From Nannobrachium achirus (taxonomy: Eukaryota; Chordata; Actinopteri; Myctophiformes; Myctophidae): a stretch of DNA of 64,000 bases. The stretch is from positions 27,350,159 to 27,414,158 of the forward strand of contig OY997645.1 of assembly GCA_963921795.1 (NCBI GenBank). The letters are read 5' to 3'. The notes under the pieces are model-generated. The model was not told where the DNA came from. It did not search any database and saw only the letters and a list, made by a program, of their open reading frames with translations. The translations under genes were made by a program, and so were the position numbers. Position 1 is the first letter of the stretch. Each line of letters opens with the position of its first letter. This document shows positions 11,356 through 25,143 of the stretch, one piece after another.

Positions 11356-12054
11356 CCCCGTCCCCTCCCCCATACACAGAATGGGAGGGTGCGCTGTACT
11401 CGCACTGAAATAATTCTCTGCCTCTGTGAGCCTGATGGATGGGGAAATGGGTTATACAATGTTCTATTTATTAACCCTTGTGTAATGACGAGGAGATGAG
11501 GGCAAGGTGAGATACTGTAACTGACCAAATAAGAATTAATTGCCAAGTTCCCCGATGGTGACATAATTGTAAAACATAAATCACGATTAATAATAAGCCA
11601 TAATAATCTATCTATCTATCTATCGCTACCTCTAGAAGGTGCCCTGTCACCTCAAATTCACATTCAATATGTTTTTTATTCATTAACTTATTCATTCAAA
11701 ATTTTTCCCTCCATTGGATAGTGTTGATTGTTGTGTGCGAGATCTTTAGAGAGACAGACCGACAAAACACATCATCATTGTAAATGCTCCTTGTAAATAG
11801 AGGGTGCGTTTGGAAATACACTCTGAGAATCTGCTCCATTTACAGAGCATTCTGGTTTTGATGTCATACAGGCTACCCTGATATAATGAATTTTCCAACG
11901 GCATTACACCAACCGCTCCAAACGGCCACAGAGCATTCACTCTCGTAGTGTAGTTCTGAATGCCTCCTAGCCCTAATTCAATTCCCCCCTTTCTAATCTG
12001 TAGCAATCCTACATACAGGTAGAAGACAAATGAGAGAGGTGGAGGCACAGATAT
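11356..12054. other. Unique DNA with a small (ATCT)n run
   Basis: A five-unit ATCT run lies at 11606-11624. The rest has no recognisable feature. Confidence 0.4.
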
Positions 12055-12192
12055 TATCCAAGGTGCTTTACATTGATGTGCATTACGTTCATCCATTCAT
12101 ACACCGATGGCGCAGGAAACCATGCAAAGAACAAACCTGCTCATCGGGAGCAATTAGGGGTTCAGCGTCTTGCTCAAGGACACTTTGACATT

Positions 12193-12197
<5 letters not shown>
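12055..12197 (-). mobile_element. SINE, reverse orientation, head lost
   Basis: Read in reverse it follows the body and tail of the SINE at 342-622 (GGTGTATGAATG..., then AAGCACCTTGGATAAT). The tRNA-like head is replaced by the GT microsatellite that starts where the body ends. Confidence 0.7.
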
Positions 12198-12258
<61 letters not shown>

Positions 12259-12312
12259 GCGTGCGCACGCGCACACGTGTGCGTGCTCGACTCGTGTGTG
12301 CATGTGTGTGTG
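12196..12312. repeat. (GT)n array grading into GTGC palindromic repeats
   Basis: About 58 bp of pure GT, then GCGTGCGCACGCGC and related alternating units to 12312. Confidence 0.95.
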
Positions 12313-13426
12313 ACGCAACAGCACCACTTGGTCATCAGCGGTATTGCAGCTCATACTTAGACTACATACACGCATACTAACCCACACGCATACTAAAGCT
12401 GGTTTGTTTGCACACGGCTGTGTTTTATTTTGTTGCGAAATGCGTTTTTCAGGGCAAGGAGAGAGAGAGAGATAGAGAGAGCAAGGGACCCAGTGATCCG
12501 AAAATAAATACGAAACGGGCGGCAGTGTGCAAACGTGATTTGCATAACGTGAGGTTGATTTCTCTATTTACGTGCTCCCAAATTCGCTCCTATATTCGTC
12601 CGAAAAAACGCAGCAACGACCTTAACCCACACACATAGTAACCTACAGATTCACGCTAAGAAGACGGTGTACCACTGCTCAAAAGTAACGCTGTTGTTTG
12701 GTAGCAATTTCTGTTACGTAGGGAGAAGAGAGTGGGAGAGAGCCTATTTCACTCATGTAATAACCCGTCCATTGCCAAAACCTGAACGCACTGATAACAC
12801 GCAAGTGCACATCATGACTTCACCTTGATGAATCCAAATCCAATACAAACATACTGTAGCTACTAATTATTCAGTATTACCTTAACTATATTGTAACTGT
12901 ACTGTATTTCACTATATTTCCCAGACATTAGCAGTAGCTACTGCATCAGTAGTTACAGTTCAGACATCCCCAGACGGGGCAGCAGAGTGCAAAGCTTTTG
13001 TGTCAAAGAATTTGAATCGTGGTGACTTCTGTGTTTCAGTGAGGTAACCTGGAGATGTATTGTGCAAGTTGCAGCGCTAATCTCTGATGAAGTCTAAAAC
13101 AGGGAATTAGGCTGCCACACACACATTTTGAAAGTTCCTATCTCAGTCTCCATTTTATAGCTTTTGAGTATTCTGGAGGTGTAGGCAAGGATATTTGGAG
13201 GTGAGTTTAATTAGAAAACCACTCCCTCCGCAGTGCTGACAAAAGAATGCATAACGGCTTGATGAAGCAAGTACTGTAAGCAACTTTGTAAGCTTTTTAT
13301 GGATTTGACAACTTTACTTCAACTACTGAATCTTGCTTCCCAAAGGGAGGACAACACAATAAGATTTCAATGACTATGACAATGAATCTAGCATTTAATA
13401 TTTAAAAAATCACACCCGTGTGAACT
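12313..13426. other. Unique DNA, nothing recognised
   Basis: A short GA-rich run at 12459-12481 is the only simple sequence. No terminal repeats, no credible frame. Confidence 0.4.
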
Positions 13427-13573
13427 GAGCGGTGGAGGCCTGCGCACCTTGAGGTATATACAGGGGTTGAGGTATACTGTATGTAGTAGAAGTAAAACTA
13501 TTGGAAATACTCAAGTAAAGTACAAATACCTTAAAATGATCTAATCCAACTCTCTGCAGGGCTAGTGAAATTT

Positions 13574-13701
<128 letters not shown>

Positions 13702-13755
13702 AGCCTCTTCTGGGCTTGTGTTGGCCTCAATGACCCCTGACTGATTGACCCCTTG

Positions 13756-13881
<126 letters not shown>

Positions 13882-14119
13882 CCGCCGGCCACCCACCCAC
13901 ATAGCCACGGACGTAAAGCCAATCACAGGAGCGGCTTCCACCGCTCAAAAAAATATATCATGGTATTTTTTCTTTAAAACCTTGAAAAAAAGAAATGTTA
14001 TTGTGATACCGACAACTAGGATCTTCAAGTATACTTGTTAGTTTCATTGATACAAGCTGGAACTCAATCAATTGATTTATCAGTAAAATAAACATGCTCT
14101 GAAAATGGGGTCAGATTGC

Positions 14120-14182
14120 GCACTGCAAACATTTTTGAGATTTTCAAGTGGGTCCTGATCAAGAAAAGGTTGGGAACCACTT
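14120..14182 (-). mobile_element. hAT-like end fragment (CAGTGGTTCCCAACC type)
   Basis: On the minus strand it reads GTGGTTCCCAACCTTTTCTT then GATCAGGACCCACTTG. It matches the starts at 57568 and, in reverse, 63208. Confidence 0.6.
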
Positions 14183-15916
14183 GGTTAGACCATCAGATAA
14201 TTCAGCTGTTCAGGTGTTATTACAGTCTTTCAGTCTCTTAAAATCAGATTATTTAGTAAATTGTCCTCAGAAAGTTTAGGATTCAGTTTTATTTTGTAGA
14301 ATTATCACATTATTCACATGGAACAACATAACATTTCAACCTTGAGTGCAGAGCAGACACTATACAGTATGATACTTAGTGTACGGTACTTACAGATACT
14401 GTGTACGTTTCTGTATGTGTATGCAAGTCTGTGTTTGCATGTGCTTGTAGGCTACAGTACAGTTTGTGGATTTGGATGCTTAACCCATTCAGGCCGGGAA
14501 CACATTTTAATGTAGTACAGTACATGTACAGTATGTAGCAACATATTTGTTTTTGTAATTCTTTAATTATATTTGACTTTTTTCAGAAAAATTTGGTCAG
14601 ACCTAAATACAAGAGGACGCCATTGCTTTATCTTCTTCTTGGAGAGAGCCAGCAAGTGTTACAGTAACTGACCATAAACAAAGAGAGCAGTGCAGATCTT
14701 GGTCAAATGTTGATGACACCACCATGTAATGGAACTGGTCCAAACATAATGGCATCTTATCATGATTGTAATGGTTTCATGTTTATTATATAATCTAAAC
14801 AATATCATTTTCAGAAACAGCTGTTTCCATTCAGGAGTTAGGAACAGTAAGGCTTCATTGTCAACTAACTGTATTGTTTCCTTTGCAACTCTATAAGGTT
14901 AATACTAATACAGCAAAATCTGAGGGGCAGATGGGTGACATGACATTTCGTCGACCCGACAGACACCTTTTCACCGAAGCATAACTTGAGCTTAAGCTGC
15001 CATTCTACTTCTAATATGATAAGACTCTGCTTGTTGAAAATGTCTTTACATTTCTTACACAGCAGAAGCATGGGGGTTCTTGCGAGTCCGCAGCTATTCT
15101 CTCGAAGCACTCACATGAAGCTAAGCAGAGAGGTGACCTCTCTCTTCTGATGTGCCGTTCAGGTATGAATCAGACGGCCAGCTGTGACGGCTGATCATGG
15201 AAGCTGTCAGCCAGGAAACTTTTCAAGGCAGTGCGGGTTCATCGCCAACTGCTTCCAGCAAGATTGATGCCAGGAGTGCTCTGAAGGATTGCTCTTTGGT
15301 ACAGTCATTGGGCACAGAGATTGAGGCTCACCTATGGCAAAGCAATGGTGACATCATTCATTTCCGGGGAATTACTTGAAGAGAGAAGGGGTAGAGAACA
15401 CAGGACTTTATTTGATCAGTCCTGATTAATCAGGTTTTGGACTGAGCTTATGCACAGTAGAACAGAAGAGCTTTTAGCTGACTTTAGTGTTGTGCTGAAA
15501 GTCATCATTGAATGCTGGTTGTTTGTTGTTAGAACACCACGGTATCCCAAAAATATGTGCTATTGTTGGCCTTGAAATACTGCTGTGAATAAATGATGTA
15601 TACTGTACATTGCCACCCTTAGATCTTTGATAAAAATAAGTAATAAGACAGTGCTTAAATATGTGTATTTCATGTCATGTCACATCCTGTCACATCCCCC
15701 CTCCCCCCTTTTCAGTTATAGACGTATTTGTTTACCAGTGATAACGGTATGAATTAATTATCAGCTAATGTTTGGTCATAGTACATCCCTATCTTGGTAC
15801 TATAGGGATAATTATCAGTCAGGCTGATACATATGTACTGTAGGACCTTACTGCAAGTACATTTTTACAAGATAAAAATAAAAACAAGCCATTGTCATAG
15901 ATAGAGTGGATGGTTT

Positions 15917-15919
<3 letters not shown>
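14183..15919. other. Long unique stretch, no gene recognised
   Basis: No mobile-element ends. Repeated short TACAGTACA motifs near 14450-14540. The frames at 14865-15110 and 15197-15379 lack domain-like composition and splice context, so they are not called. Confidence 0.4.

Positions 15920-15981
<62 letters not shown>
15920..15981. repeat. (CT)n microsatellite, about 30 units
   Basis: Pure CT run. Confidence 0.98.
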
Positions 15982-15984
<3 letters not shown>

Positions 15985-17632
15985 TTCTATAATTGGTCTA
16001 TGTATTTTCTTTCTTTGGGCCATCAAAGTGAGTGGCAGCCAGGGGTTTTTGTGGATGGTTTTCCAAACAATTATTTTACCAGGATGAACGATTAGCTTCG
16101 TAAACAAATTCCTCCACATGTTCCAGAATGGAGGACTGAAGGTCATCCATCTGTCTGGCTCCATTTTTTCCTGTGCTTTGTTGTTGAGTTGCTTTTCCAA
16201 TATGTGAGGAGAATCATTCCGTTCAATACACCGGCTGCCCCGGCACTACTGCTTGGCACAGTGATAAATCACAACAGAGAGAAAGAACTTTATTTGCATT
16301 CAGCTACCATCCACTTTTGAAGCCACAGATTTGGAATTGAATTTATTTCCCCCTCCCAGCTCTCTTTCTCTTCAGTAAAAGGCTATGATCTCAGAGCTCA
16401 AAGTTATCTACCTTGTTTTCCCTGGAAAACCTGATTCGGCTTGAATTTGTTAACACCCAGTGGACATTTGCATGCCTATGTAAACACTTCTTGGAGCTCT
16501 CTCTATGCTCCCAGCGCAGGCGGCTGGGCGGATGTCGCGATGCTGCCGTTTGCACAAACACATTACAAAGTGCAAACGGTCATATGCGTCACTATAAGTT
16601 ACAGTGATTACGACCGAGACAAGAGAGGGGCCGGGGCAGACCCAGAGGATGCAACCCTCCGCCGGATTTTTGGAAGATAAACAGCAGGGCATGTGGCAGG
16701 GATGTTGACAGGCTCCCTCCTGGCATCGCAGCCTGGGAAGGGAATCTATCATGTCAGAGAGGCCATCGCCTCCAGCTCCACAACACCCGCTCCAGACTGC
16801 TCCGTCTGCCTACGCACACTCCCACATGAGCCTGCTCCGCTCAAGGGCTGGCCCCTTCCACTTGACCGCTCTCGGTGGTGGAGAGGGTGCACACACTCCC
16901 TGTGACAGTGGCACTCTGTTGTCCTCTAGGAGATGGAGTTCAACATTCCAACCTGTCTCTCCACTGCGCGCTGGCCCGCATCAAGCCGTCTGTGCTGTGA
17001 CCTTCATGTCCGACGAGCCGAGGTGGAACACAGGAGAGATTGCAAAATTATCTTCAATTTCACCTAATGGGGGTACATTATAGAATACAAAACGTGACAT
17101 CTTGACATCTTTATTTATTTTCTCGTTTTAAGCAAATGAATGGCAATTGTGTAATCATCTGTGAGTCAAATGAGTCGACAGTCTCAGATGTAGCGCCAGG
17201 CTAATCTGCTTTGCTTCATCCGTTTTGAAAATGAGTGACAGAGTGCTGATAAACGGTTGGGCCATTGGTTCATCTGAACATGAGCAAAGGGATTTTCTCT
17301 CTGAATATGAATCATAACATTATGCAACCATTCAAGACACAATTAACTGTTGTTTTTTTTTGTTCTTTTTGTTTGAGTTCTGTCAGTTATATTTTCAATG
17401 TTTTTAATCGTGCAGTACTGCTGGTGTCATATGGATTCAGACTAAATTACTATTTTCATGGGCAGAAACATGTTTTGCATGGTGCATGGTCTTCCTTTTC
17501 CTTTTAATTCCATACAATGCATGTCATATTCCACATTAGACATGAGGAATACCTTTATTTTAATGATGTATCAACAAGGCATAAGTCCTACAGAATGTTC
17601 CCACTTCACTTGAGCCCCAAATACGACCTTGG
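15982..17632. other. Unique stretch, moderately GC-rich middle, no gene recognised
   Basis: 16490-17030 is richer in GC and has several overlapping open frames on both strands, none with a recognisable domain. Multi-frame openness here reflects low stop density. No splice-site pattern convinces me. Confidence 0.35.
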
Positions 17633-18085
17633 AAAGGCCAAAGGCGAGGGATTATGTTTTCACTCCTGTGAGTCTGTCTTGAACTGTCTGTCTGTCATTC
17701 TGTGAGCAGCTATTCTCGGGCACTGCTAGACTGAAATTGAGCATGCACACTCAAGGAAGTACCTTCAACCCCAAGGTGGCGCTATAACAGGCTGCATCAC
17801 GTTTTGGCCTATAACTCTTGAACCATAGGGTTTACCTTCACATGTTTTTTTCCCTGGATTCCTTGGATTATGGCACAACTCCCCATATATGCCCTAATTC
17901 CACCTGTCAAGATCTTCTGTTTTCTTCTAAACACACTTTCTGCTCGACATTTAGTCCAAAACGTTTGCAAATCAGTACACAGTATCTCTGTGATCATGTG
18001 ATCAAGATGTATCTTTCAGATTTGTCAGATTCCATTCCGATTGGCTACGACAGGCCCGTTTTGCACAAAAAACCTCAAATCATGG
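17633..18085 (+). mobile_element. HINE-like family 3, truncated copy
   Basis: It begins GGCCAAAGGCGAGGGATTAT then GTTTTCAC and a CTGTCTGT run. It shares with 46995-47460 the strings CGGGCAC(T/C)GCT, GCAAATCAGTACACA, TATCTCTGTG/AGATCATGTGA-type and TTCCGATTGGCTACGA. It contains GGTGGCGCTATAACAGG, typical of the interior. The 3' hairpin and CTAG are missing. Confidence 0.6.
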
Positions 18086-18121
18086 GACCCATCTGGTGCA
18101 AATAATCTCTCCCTTTTAGCT

Positions 18122-18250
18122 AACGGTTATGAAAAACGTTCAAAATGGTCATCCTACAGTAGCCTATATACCAACCACCCAAGATTATTATAATTTCATG
18201 GAATGTGTTCCTGGGCCACAAGAAAACACCCCACGGGCCAAATTTGGCCC
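18122..18250. mobile_element. hAT-like element, right-part fragment
   Basis: AACGTTCAAAATGGTCAT, CCAAGATTATTA, GGAATGTGTTCC and GGGCCACAAGAAAAC occur in the same order at 29935-30040 in the larger element 29165-30053. Here the terminus is lost. Confidence 0.65.
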
Positions 18251-21200
18251 ACAGACAGCCAGTGTGAACTGTCAGATGTAGCTGTTTTTTCGCTGTTTTG
18301 GGGTTTTGCTTTGCACCGGATAAACTACAATGTCTGCTCAGCCATGAATTCAACCAATTCATCCGCAGCAACTGTGTGTGGTGGCTGAGTTTCATCCATG
18401 CTTGACATGGCAAGATTCTTAAACACTTGAACCCTATATACTTTGTTGACCGTATTCCTCCAGGGGTCCATACTTTCCTGCACTGTTAGGTCAGCTGCTG
18501 TATAACCCCTAGGGAAGATACGGCAGCTGACTGATCAGTGCAAGTTTAACATCCTCTCTGTCCTTCTATCGCTCCCCTCACCCAGAGCAAATAAAGGCTA
18601 ATAGCATATATCCATACAGATATAATGGAGTTGGTGCTAAGACTAACCTGGAGCCTGTCTTGTGCATGCTTAAAATAGAACAGTGAAAAAGAACTGCAGG
18701 CAGGGTTCTAAACTACCCCCACACTAAGGCAGAGTGTGACAGTATTCAATATGGATGTTCTTATTGTGATTGCTATAATCGCTAAGATCACTACCATGCT
18801 GTAACTTCAGACCACCGATTTTATACTCTGCTGGCACCATTAAATATTATTTACATTCTCATGATTGGGGCTTGAATAAAGGCATTATACTATGAACGAT
18901 TGATTTGAACTTTCGAATAATTGCTCCAGCCTCCCTTAAAAGATGGCTATTACAGTGTGCAGTAATGAGCAGCGTGCAGTATTGCATTCAAGAACCTTAG
19001 GCACTACTGCTGGTCACAGATTGCTTTAGGCACAGACATCCTGACTCACTAGGCCTAATGAAGCGTCTTGCACTGCTATGACAATCTACTTAATTTCCAC
19101 ACTATGAATGTGTTGACTGAGTGGAGGCCCTTTGTTAAGCCTAATTTATACTTTGCTGGACTTCCGTGTCGCTTGCTGCAGATAAGTAATTGATTTTCAA
19201 CTTTGAAGCATTGTGCCACATTTTTCATACTGTAGTACGTTCACTGAGTACAATGTTGTTGTTGTTGTTACCGCTTTGTTGATGTTACGGACATTCACAT
19301 TCACATTTGATACATATATTTTAGAAATACACAGAATATGTAAGGCATTTTTGCCACGCTATACAGTAGATCTCCTCACATTGGAACAATGGGAAAACCC
19401 TCACTAAGTATACGTAGGTACGGAGATCTGTTCCCGTTCCCCCTTACTACAGATGACGCCACTGGCCCAAAATAGAGTCCCTCTTCATAACTGAACAACT
19501 CTTGGTTTACTATACATGACCGTGTCCGTGACCCAGCATATAATACAGTATGAATGTGTCATTTTCTCCTTATTTGATCACAGGATGAGAGAGCGCTTTA
19601 GCAGCTGTCATCACACACTTCTGTTTGTCTTGGCGTTTGAAACATTGTTATAGAAATGCATTACCGCCCTTCATTAAACTGAGACCAATCAGAGGTAGGA
19701 TTATGTAAATGAGTTGTGATATGAGATTGGGTATGGCCAGGACGGAGAGAGGCCAGTGCCAGGAAGAGCTGGCATGGACTGGAAGCTCTCACTTAGAGCC
19801 AAGTGACTCTGGCTCCATGCAGCGGAGAACATGTGTTGGTCTCCATGCTGGAGTTACTTTGCATTTTCACTCCTGACAGTCTTCATGATCCATTTGGAAA
19901 TGTCTGAGGTAATTGGGGGATATGCCAGGACGGAGATGAAAAGATAGTGATTAGCTCTTTCTGGGGAATGCTTTTTTTTTCTATTCTTTTTTCCTACAAC
20001 TTCAGGGTAATGGTCCAATTTTTTACGAGAATAGCAATGCAAAAAAATCTATCAAGCAGTGGCCTTATCCATCTTCTTGTTTATTTTGTATTTAAATTTT
20101 TATCACATCAGACTGGATGGGTTAGACAGATAGCTGTTCTCTCTCTCTCTAACACGCACCCACACACGCACGGCCGCACACACACAGTTGTTTGGTGTTT
20201 GGAACCATTGTAATTAATCTACCCTGGCTGTTATTTCAGAAGGAAATCTGAACCTGAAAGATAAGCCAAGCACCACAGTCCTTTGAAATAAAGGAAGGGG
20301 ATGAATTAAATACATACTTTGGCACCCGGGCCGCATGAGCCATTCCAAACCGTCTAATTCAGCGCTTTATGATAACATTTAAGTGGCCTCCTCCTGTCAG
20401 CTGTAAGAGAGAGCTGTACCTGCACATTAGCTCTGAGTGTCTGCTCACTTCCCCACACAATAAAGATGGACATCATCCCAAGTGGATGCCACCAGGCACA
20501 TTTTTAATATTCCTGCCATGGAGAAGAGGGCTTCATAAGGTGCATCAGCATCTCTGAGTCCGTGGATGTCCAGAGGAGTAAAGCTCCACAGGGCTGAAGG
20601 TAATAGCAATATTGCCTGCAGCTCTACCAGGGGACAGAATGAGCACTGCCTCAGGCCATTGTCAGGAGAGGCGGGGGGTGAGCTTAGCATTGTGTCACGG
20701 CTACTGTATGAGAATCACTTCCTCCAGATCCCCCCCAAACAGAAAGGGAGAATCCTCAAAGGTCAAGTTAAGTAAGAGCTGTTGCTCTAATAAAGCTTTA
20801 GATGACAACAGATGTAAATAAATGCGCTCTTGTTTGGGGAAATTAGACGGTGTCAATTACACAAATGCTCACCTGACACTCGCTTCCCAGCCCTGAGATT
20901 CCATCAGGTCTCTTTGGGACGCTCACACTGTGACAGGGCATCTCATATGGATGGCTGTGTAAAACAAGGACAACATTAACGTTGACTGATGTGCTCAGTA
21001 TCTATAATTAAACTGAACATCATCCCTAGGGGTGGATATATATCAGGAAAGATGAGCCAGGCTACGGGCCGGCATGGAACAACATGAAATAATGCCGTTG
21101 GCTGTTAACACTTCGCCATGGAGCCACAGATCACTGTGTGCAAGCCCTCGTGGCATCATAGACCACCAGTGGGCAGTGGACATTATTACAGAGACGCCAG

Positions 21201-21859
21201 CGGCTCTGGGTTGTGATATAGTTTACCCTGTGGATGTGCTGCGCGGAGAGAGAGGAGCTATTTTTCTTTTATGGTCAGTCTGTCAGTGATATATTGTTCA
21301 TAATTCAAAATGAGTGGAAATGTGTGGCGTTTCTTTGTAGCTTTTAACGTCTTTCACAACAGGGTGTTGTTTGCCTATGTCTTTTTAACTGCGCAGCTCT
21401 TTCAAATCCTTTGAAACTGCAGAATGTGATCCTTTTAAACTATGTGTTGGAAGGCTTGTGATAAACAAAAGAATCTGAATCATGTACAGTAATCCAAAGC
21501 AATAACACCATCATGTACTGTACTATTTAAGTTGTTTCCTTGTATTCATAATTATTTCTTTACAATTCTCCTTAGCATCAGAATAAGCACAAGCCTATCC
21601 AGCCACAACCTGGGAAAAGAGAGTGGTAGGAACGAGGATGGTTTTGGTTGAGGTATAATTGAGAGCTCCAGAGGACTGCCTGAGCGCTCTGTGAAGGATG
21701 AAATAGAGGTTACTTTAAGTAATGGTACTCACTCCAGCTCAGGATCGAAAGAAGAAGCTAACTGCAGTAGACAATGTGCCACTGACATTTTGGTAAAGCT
21801 GACTTCGTTTTGCATTGTCATTATGTGAATTTGAAACGTGTGTTCAATGGTTCTTTCCC
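18251..21859. other. Longest mostly unique stretch; possible regulatory DNA
   Basis: Across 3.6 kb I see no terminal repeats, only a short CT/CA patch near 20136-20187. Blocks near 19570-19900 and 20330-20780 have balanced composition. No frame has a recognisable domain. The low repeat density compared with the rest of the window suggests constraint, but this is inference. Confidence 0.3.
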
Positions 21860-22379
21860 TTAAAGTTATACTATGTAACTTTTTTTATAAAACATATCTT
21901 AAAATTGTCCTAACTATTAAATCGCTAAAGTTTTAGAACCCCCACTCCGTTAATTTCAGCCCCAAAAGCCTTTTCTTTATATGTTTTCTACTTAGCCTTG
22001 ACAGGGGCGGGATTTCCCGGCAAAATGACGTCATCTGCATCATCCGTATAGGTTGTGTATACGTTGGCCAATCACATTGCGGATCATACACACATGATAC
22101 ACTACCGGCCAATCACAGCGCAGATCATACACTGCCGGGCTCTTCAGGAAGTACACTGCAGTGTTTACACTGGTCTAGGAGTCTAGCATGTAACTCCCCA
22201 ACCGCTGCTCGTAGAGGTACACGAGAGACCTCTATGAATGCGTCTCGGCGAGGCGAGGTGGACACGGTGGTCTGAAGGCCCGGTCCGCGGCGAAAAACGG
22301 ACGAAAAAAGCAGACGCGACCGCGGTTTGCTCTACCGCTACTGACCACTAGTTGAGCAACTTACACAGTATAGCTTTAA
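21860..22379. mobile_element. TTAA-flanked MITE with GC-rich core
   Basis: 520 bp with TTAAAGTTATACTATGTAAC at the left and, on the other strand, TTAAAGCTATACTGTGTAAG at the right (17 of 20 matching). TTAA at both ends suggests piggyBac-type mobilisation. The core includes GCCAATCACA doublets and a GC-rich block (GGTCCGCGGCGAAAAACGG). No transposase frame. Confidence 0.85.
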
Positions 22380-22600
22380 TTATTTCATGAGAGAAGTTGG
22401 CGAGAAGTTTAGCATAAAAAATTAAAAGCACGTCAGCTAAATTGAGGAGCATCAGAGGATTTGGTACAGTTTGACATTGCTGTAACATCCCAAACAACCA
22501 AAAGGTCTAGTTTTTCTTTGTGGAAGCTTGTAGGCACAAGAGCTAGTTAATGGTAAACGGGGCAACTGCTGCTACTCTGCTTTTTTTTTTACCAGCTATA

Positions 22601-22685
22601 GAGGACTGCTCTAAAATAATAATCATAATAAAGAACAGCTTGGAGGCTGCTCTAAAATAATAATCATAATAAAGAACAGCTTGGA
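22601..22685 (+). repeat. Tandem duplication, 2 x 41 bp
   Basis: CTGCTCTAAAATAATAATCA followed by TAATAAAGAACAGCTTGGAG is repeated with period 41, essentially without change. Confidence 0.9.
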
Positions 22686-22926
22686 GTACACCTACATGAC
22701 AGAGAGATAGACATACGTCCATCCCAACCCTGTATCATACCTTTAGGAGACCATGCACTCTAGAGCAAACAGTCAAAGTTCATACTAGGCCTACTTCTCT
22801 CAAGCTTGTACAGTGTGCTCTTGGGAGGGTGCACAATCTGCAGATGGTGCCTTTTGGTGCGACTCACAGCCTACGATTTATATTCGTAGAAAGGGTCTGG
22901 ATCAGTGGACTGGCCCCTGTTCTCAT

Positions 22927-23302
22927 AGCTCTTTTCAACTACAAGAACTAAGCGAACCAGGCTGTGCCAACCATCTAACATATTTAACATACTTTTTCTC
23001 CCCCATCCATACGCTATGCTTCCATTTCAGAAGGTTCTCAGAACCTAATTTGGTCCATGTTCAGAAGGCACTAACCCTGATTTGGAAACACAGAACATAG
23101 AAATTGTCCTTTAAAATGTTTTCTGAAATAGCAAAAATAGCTGAACTATGATCGCCTTTTATTCAAATGTTATACTGCCCGCGTCCCTGATTCTGGCTAT
23201 AATCGAAACGTAAACAGAAATACCCATCACAGAAGTTCACAGGTTCTGGAAAGTTTCAGGTTATGGAAGGTTCTGGGTTAGCCTTCGTAGTGGAAAAGAG
23301 CC
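22927..23302. mobile_element. MITE with GGCTCTTTTCCACTAC ends
   Basis: Left end AGCTCTTTTCAACTACAAG. The right end on the other strand is GGCTCTTTTCCACTACGAAG. The interior has repeated GGTTCT/AGAACC motifs facing each other. A second left end is at 26250. No clear target duplication was identified. Confidence 0.6.
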
Positions 23303-23941
23303 ATTAGCAGTTCATCAAACTCTCTTCGAGTGTCCTCCTCTCGCCTTGCCTCCAGGGTGCTCCAAGGTACTTGGCAGCAGGAAGATGACTGTACTCATGC
23401 CCATCACTAATAATCTGGTGCCCATTTTTGACAGAGCAGGATAATGACCATAATAATGTCAGTTTATCCCCAACTGCTTCAGTAGACCAGTTAATTTAAG
23501 TCTGTGGCTTGCTACCATCTATACGACGGAAAGGCGCACATACCGTGTGTGACCTTACAGGTTCTCATTACTTACCCTGGAGGAGGAAGAGAGAAGGGTT
23601 GAAATGGGTCACACCCCATAACCCTCCTGATGTCCATCCATCTTTATGCACAAAGCTCATTGACTATAAAATATAGTGTTTGTCAAATTGTCTGTGTGGT
23701 TACAAATGAAAGGAGCGGCAAGTGATATTTTGGTATAAAAAAGAAAAAAAAGAAGAAGAAAAGTGTTAAAAAGGTCTATATTCTGATAGTTATTATTGCT
23801 ATAGAGTTTGTTCAGTAACACAACTCTCCTCATCAGCAGTTCTGTTTTGTTATTTGGTCTACTTTTGAGGGGACAGACATGTTCATCTATACAGAGATAC
23901 AGACAAACTCTTGTTATAGATGCTGCTATTGCAGACAGGAA
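23303..23941. other. Unique DNA, nothing recognised
   Basis: No repeat ends. An A-rich run lies at 23738-23762. Confidence 0.4.
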
Positions 23942-24046
<105 letters not shown>

Positions 24047-25143
24047 TCCATGTTTCTGACAGTAAAGGAGCGCTGTCTGATATACCATACAGAGCCACCA
24101 TGTAAGAAATGAGGGTGGTGTCTTGGCTGGTGGGTTTGAGGATTTAGTGTACCGAGTCACTGCTATGAATCCTGGGAAACCAAGGCTCAATCCTTTTATT
24201 GAAGGAGAACATTTGTGCTGTGCTGATCATACCGTCTAGCAGAACTTGAGAGACGTTGCGCCTGTGTGACTTTCACCAAAATTGGATACTGTCCTTGTCC
24301 TTGGAATCATTGGCTCTTTTCAGAAACGTTGGAATTGATTCCATCTGCCACTTTCTCAAGCTCAAATTAAATTGAACTGACAGAATGAACGTGGCAGAGG
24401 AAGAAAATATGTCATTCATCAAAGAATATTGAACGTACTACAGTAGTATGTGTGACATTACCATGCAAATGTATGGTCCCCAAAAACGAAACCCCCTACA
24501 GCTAAAATATGGCATAGTCCAATTCCTATTTGTCTAAAGCAATAGAACATACCGGTAGGTTCCTGCGAGGACAGACACTGTCCTGACTCCTGAGGAGTCT
24601 GTCCGAAGACTGTTTTAAAGTGTGCAGCTTGGGCCCACACAGGAACTGGTCCAAAGTGTCTTCGCCACAATGTCTCTGACTCTGAGACATTCATTAGACC
24701 TCTCTTTCCGCTGTCGAGACCTGCTCAGATGCCTGTGTATGCTATAGCAGTTTTGTCAAGCCAAGATGGTGGTGTCAGAAATAATGGTACAGAAGGCGTA
24801 GGGGAGGAAAAGTGCAACCAGAGCACTTTCTCTCTTTCCCTCCAAAAGAGGAATAATGAAGTACATGGTCCATGTTCCCCCTGGGAAGTGTAATTTGGTT
24901 TGCACACCTGACAGTCTCTTCCATGCATTCGCTTCTCGGGAGCAAAGAACATGATTTATTTGCTCTGCTATTTTTGTCTGACCTAATTGGACATTATGCA
25001 CATCACATCCATGACATGTGTGAATGTACCCAAAGTATATTGAAGTTAAATATTTTCCCCATGAGGCAGAAAGCGGGACTACACTGTCAGACATGTCAGC
25101 AGAGCAAAAACTATGCTAATTGTCCTTATTTATTACATTATAG
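24047..25143. other. Unique DNA, no gene recognised
   Basis: Several short open frames on both strands (largest 24872-25255) have no domain-like features. No repeats seen. Confidence 0.4.

Noticed and set aside
16450-17083. Overlapping open frames in a GC-richer block, possible exon
   Set aside because: Frames are open on both strands because stops are rare at this composition; no domain or consistent splice sites seen.
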